Origin: Deltaproteobacteria bacterium RBG_16_49_23
GTDB lineage: Bacteria > Desulfobacterota > BSN033 > UBA1163
Assembly (NCBI GenBank): GCA_001798855.1
Contig: MGQQ01000034.1
Location: forward strand, 1-35,244
Direction: 5' to 3'
Length of the DNA: 35,244 nt
The notes under the pieces were generated by a model. The model was not told the DNA's origin and did no database searches. It saw nothing but the letters and a program-made list of their open reading frames with translations. Within the stretch, counting starts at the first letter, position 1, and each line of letters starts with the position of its first letter. A program made the translations under genes and the position numbers. Shown here piece by piece: positions 33,004 to 35,244 of the stretch.

Positions 33004-34749
33004 ATGGCAAAGCATATCGATCGTAACATGACAGTGAAGGAGGTTCTGGACCAGTATCCGGAGACCGCCAGGGTCTTTAAAAAATATAATCTTCTGATCG
33101 TTGGGAAATCGTGCGGTCCCCATGAGCCCATGGCTTTTTTTACAAAGGCCCATGGTGTGGAGTACGATCAATTCGCTGCCGAACTCGAAGCCGCTATCTC
33201 TGAAAAGCCTGAGAAGGTCGACCTGATAGAAATCGATCCTTCTCTGATCGGAGATACGATCTACCAGAAGTTTGTTAAGACGGCGATTCTTATCTCTGTC
33301 ACCACAGGCTGTCTCTATGGAGCCATCAAACTCTTTGAAGCGGGATTGGGCGGCTCCTTCGATGTTCTTGCAAAGAAGGCCATCCAGATGCATGGCTCAA
33401 GTCAGCTTGTAGGATGGATTGGCCTCTATATCATGGGGTTCTTCTATTTCATCCTTCCCCGGCTCAAGGGCACAACACTGGCCGGGAGAAAATGGGCAAA
33501 CCTCAGTTACTTTCTCGTGTTGGCCGGACTCATCATCCGTGCGTTCTTCTATCTTCTTGAAAAATCAGATACCCCTCTTTATCCACTCGTCGCCGGCCTT
33601 CTCGATACGGGGGCGGCTGCCATCTTCCTGGGCGTCTGCTGGGGGACTCTTAAAAAGAGCGCCGAGCCGAAGGGGATCCAGGACAATTTCCTGCTCGCAG
33701 GAATGGTCTGGTTTCTTGTGAGCGGCATCATCTATTCTCTCTTGAACCTTCAACTCCATCTCGGGGTCTTTAAGACGGACAACCCCCTGATCGCAGGCTC
33801 TGTGCCTCCCTATCTTTTCAGCGCCTGGGTTCACCTCTTTCTCATGGGTTTTGTTTTTAATTTTATCTTTGGAATCTCTGCCAAGACGGTCCCATCCTTT
33901 TTGGATACGCCTCCGGTTCGGGAAGGGTTGATCCGGAAATTCTTCTACATCTATAATATCGCTTTAATCGGATATGTGATCTCCGCGCTGACGAGGATTC
34001 AAGCGATTTATTTCATCACCCTTCTTCTCATCAGCCATTTCACTTGGCTCTTCATCGCTTCGTTAAGAGTTTTCGAAAAGAAGGTGGGCGACCTGGACGA
34101 TGTCAAGATGGACCGGAGCCATGAACGGTTCATTCGATTCGGTTACGGATGGCTGGCCATCTCTCTGGGGATCGCCCTTTTTCAACTGATGTCAAAGGAT
34201 TCCTATACGCTCCACATGCTCAGGGGGGCAGCCAATCATGGATATACGGTCGGGTTTGTCAGCATGTTGATGATCGGGTTCTCCATGAAGATGATCCCAG
34301 TCTTTACCGGGAATCAGATCTGGAGTCCAAGTTTGACCCGATGGACCTTCTGGCTTCTCAATATCGGCAATACCTTGAGAATCGGATTCGAACTCCTCTC
34401 CATCACCAAAGATCCGACGATTCATCACATCGTCGGGGTGACCGGATTTTTGGAGGTGACGGCTCTTATATTCTTCGGGATCAATATCTGGGTGACCATG
34501 ACAAAAGAAGAAGCTTACGAGGTGAAGCCGATTGAGGTTTTTACAGGGAATGAAACGGTCTTCGCCCTCACAGAGCAGTTTCCACAGACGATCCCTGTCC
34601 TGAGGGAGGCAGGATTTACAAAGATCACCAACCCCATGCTCCGAAAAACGCTGGGAAGAGCGATCACCGTCAAGAAGGCATGTGATGAACAGAAGGTGGA
34701 CTTCAATGCATTGAAACCGCAGATCATAATCGCCATGGGGGAATATTAA
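33004..34749 (+). CDS. NnrS-like 12-helix membrane protein with DUF1858-like domains at both ends
   Basis: The 581-residue protein opens with a DUF1858-like domain (about 1-60: MTVKEVLDQYPETARVFKKY). Twelve hydrophobic segments follow between about 90 and 500, then a second DUF1858-like region (ETVFALTEQFPQTIPVLREAG ... ITVKKACDEQKVD). Histidines in or next to helices (MHGSSQ, WVHLFLMGFVFN, NHGYTVGF, IHHIVG) resemble the haem/copper ligand pattern of NnrS and haem-copper oxidase subunit I. A role in nitric oxide handling or metal chemistry is possible but not shown. ATG 33004 is chosen with AGGTGG upstream; a GTG at 32995 overlaps that site. Its TAA lies in a terminal inverted repeat. Confidence 0.85.
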   Translation: MAKHIDRNMTVKEVLDQYPETARVFKKYNLLIVGKSCGPHEPMAFFTKAHGVEYDQFAAELEAAISEKPEKVDLIEIDPSLIGDTIYQKFVKTAILISVTTGCLYGAIKLFEAGLGGSFDVLAKKAIQMHGSSQLVGWIGLYIMGFFYFILPRLKGTTLAGRKWANLSYFLVLAGLIIRAFFYLLEKSDTPLYPLVAGLLDTGAAAIFLGVCWGTLKKSAEPKGIQDNFLLAGMVWFLVSGIIYSLLNLQLHLGVFKTDNPLIAGSVPPYLFSAWVHLFLMGFVFNFIFGISAKTVPSFLDTPPVREGLIRKFFYIYNIALIGYVISALTRIQAIYFITLLLISHFTWLFIASLRVFEKKVGDLDDVKMDRSHERFIRFGYGWLAISLGIALFQLMSKDSYTLHMLRGAANHGYTVGFVSMLMIGFSMKMIPVFTGNQIWSPSLTRWTFWLLNIGNTLRIGFELLSITKDPTIHHIVGVTGFLEVTALIFFGINIWVTMTKEEAYEVKPIEVFTGNETVFALTEQFPQTIPVLREAGFTKITNPMLRKTLGRAITVKKACDEQKVDFNALKPQIIIAMGEY

Positions 34750-34893
34750 TCAGTCCATAATAGAGAAGACATATTCTTCTGAAAATCTCCCCTGACCCCT
34801 CTTTTCCAAAGAGGGGCATTGTTCCTCCCTTTGGAAAAGGGAGGTGAGGAGGGATTTTATAAAATAATGTCGTTATTATTATGGACTGATTAA
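34746..34893. mobile_element. 148-bp MITE-like element with perfect 17-bp inverted ends
   Basis: TTAATCAGTCCATAATA (34746-34762) and TATTATGGACTGATTAA (34877-34893) are exact reverse complements. The interior is a further imperfect hairpin (CCCTCTTTTCCAAAGAGGGG and CCTCCCTTTGGAAAAGGGAGG-like arms). The left end includes the TAA stop of the NnrS-like gene at 34747-34749. No ORF is present. Confidence 0.8.
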
Positions 34894-34924
34894 TAATCCT
34901 CTTTCATCCGCCTTTGGGGGATGA

Positions 34925-35086
34925 TCACACCTGTAGCAGCGCTTGGCCTTCTGCTGGCACCATTTCAATTCCGAAAAAGACCGGGAAGGGTAGGGCAACG
35001 ATTCTGAAAGACAGAGGGACAACCTCTGTCCCTCCATAGAGAACCACCGCGAAGCGGAACTTATCTTTAAGATCTTGAGCACACAT
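34925..35086 (-). pseudogene. C-terminal remnant of a DUF4143-type AAA ATPase
   Basis: A 53-residue frame from ATG 35086 to TGA 34925 reads DLKDKFRFAVVLYGGTEVVP and then FRIVALPFPVFFG. This looks like the final strands of an AAA ATPase with a DUF4143 domain, whose usual ending is VVLY.G..VVPF...L.ALP. In-frame upstream there is a stop within four codons, so the rest of the gene is missing. It lies beside the 148-bp element. A longer competing frame at 34879-35082 shows no such similarity. Confidence 0.45.
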
Positions 35087-35175
35087 CCAGAGTTACGCGA
35101 TCATCCAGTGTACGGAGTATTTGTTTCGGTCTCCGGGCAGGTCTCACGCTAACCCTTTCTTCCTGAAAGTGTGGT

Positions 35176-35216
35176 TTGACAGGAAAGACTCAAAAGCATA
35201 GATTACACTTTGTAAT
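35176..35216 (+). promoter_or_regulatory. promoter with operator-like palindrome, reading off the right edge
   Basis: A perfect TTGACA (35176-35181), a 17-base spacer and TAGATT (35199-35204) form a good sigma-70 promoter. Overlapping the -10 and start region is ATTACACTTTGTAAT (35202-35216), perfect 6-base arms around CTT, positioned as a repressor site. The controlled gene is outside the window. Confidence 0.55.
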
Positions 35217-35244
35217 AGCAGGGGAATCTTCGGACAAACTATTT

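Noticed and set aside
1853..34860. Recurrent G/C-run hairpins as a possible CRISPR array
   Set aside because: They are dispersed between genes, vary in sequence and spacing, and have no unique equal-length spacers.
34879..35082. 67-residue minus-strand ORF with CYRCDH
   Set aside because: The alternative frame 34925-35086 matches a DUF4143 ending better; the cysteines are probably chance.

Overview
The window reads like a chromosomal segment of an uncultured Gram-negative bacterium, most plausibly a deltaproteobacterium in the broad sense (Desulfobacterota-like). That assignment is an inference. It rests on Tat- and Sec-exported proteins, a lipoprotein signal, B12-dependent radical SAM chemistry, a DUF1858/NnrS-like membrane protein, a candidate sigma-54 promoter, roughly half GC, and gaps packed with short G/C-run palindromes. 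No rRNA, tRNA, CRISPR array, phage or complete IS element was seen.

Region 1 (1-8977, minus strand) is one operon of five visible genes. In transcription order: a DUF4175 membrane/coiled-coil protein, a secreted HExxH peptidase-MA/TPR protein, a MoxR AAA+ ATPase, a DUF58 protein, and a BatA/von Willebrand A protein cut by the left edge. This is a MoxR-DUF58-VWA envelope chaperone module with extra partners. Region 2 (9288-12669, plus strand) holds two small ORFs, one a double-CxxC mini protein, then a two-subunit molybdenum hydroxylase (2Fe-2S small subunit and Tat-exported large subunit). Region 3 (12959-17991, minus strand) is a complete branched-chain-amino-acid-type ABC importer, livKHMGF, in which every gap between genes carries a palindromic repeat.

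Region 4 (18000-19729, plus strand) has two short ORFs behind a sigma-54-like site and ahead of a hairpin terminator, then a HIT protein directly abutting a secreted intradiol-dioxygenase-like protein. Region 5 (19756-22566, minus strand) is a tightly overlapping trio: a secreted protein with a charged tail, a cystathionine-beta-synthase/cysteine-synthase enzyme, and a cystathionine gamma-synthase/lyase enzyme. Together the two enzymes suggest transsulfuration. Two decayed gene fragments and a composite repeat follow.

Region 6 (23513-27534, plus strand) carries LemA, two TPM-domain proteins, a carboxymuconolactone decarboxylase-like protein and a divergent YchF-type GTPase. Region 7 (27574-34749) holds a B12-binding radical SAM protein, a UbiA prenyltransferase overlapping a CPBP protease, a TIGR01777 epimerase, an unknown protein, and a 12-helix NnrS-like protein flanked at both ends by DUF1858-like domains. 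The right edge has a probable DUF4143 remnant and a promoter with an operator-like palindrome that reads out of the window.

The most unusual content is the non-coding layer: several families of short palindromic, probably non-autonomous mobile elements. They include a 61-bp element with perfect 10-bp termini whose filled and empty target sites are both in this window, a 261-bp and a 148-bp element with long terminal inverted repeats, and small palindromes nested inside the loops of others. Several abut or overlap stop codons, and one copy supplies both the stop of one gene and the ribosome-binding site of the next.
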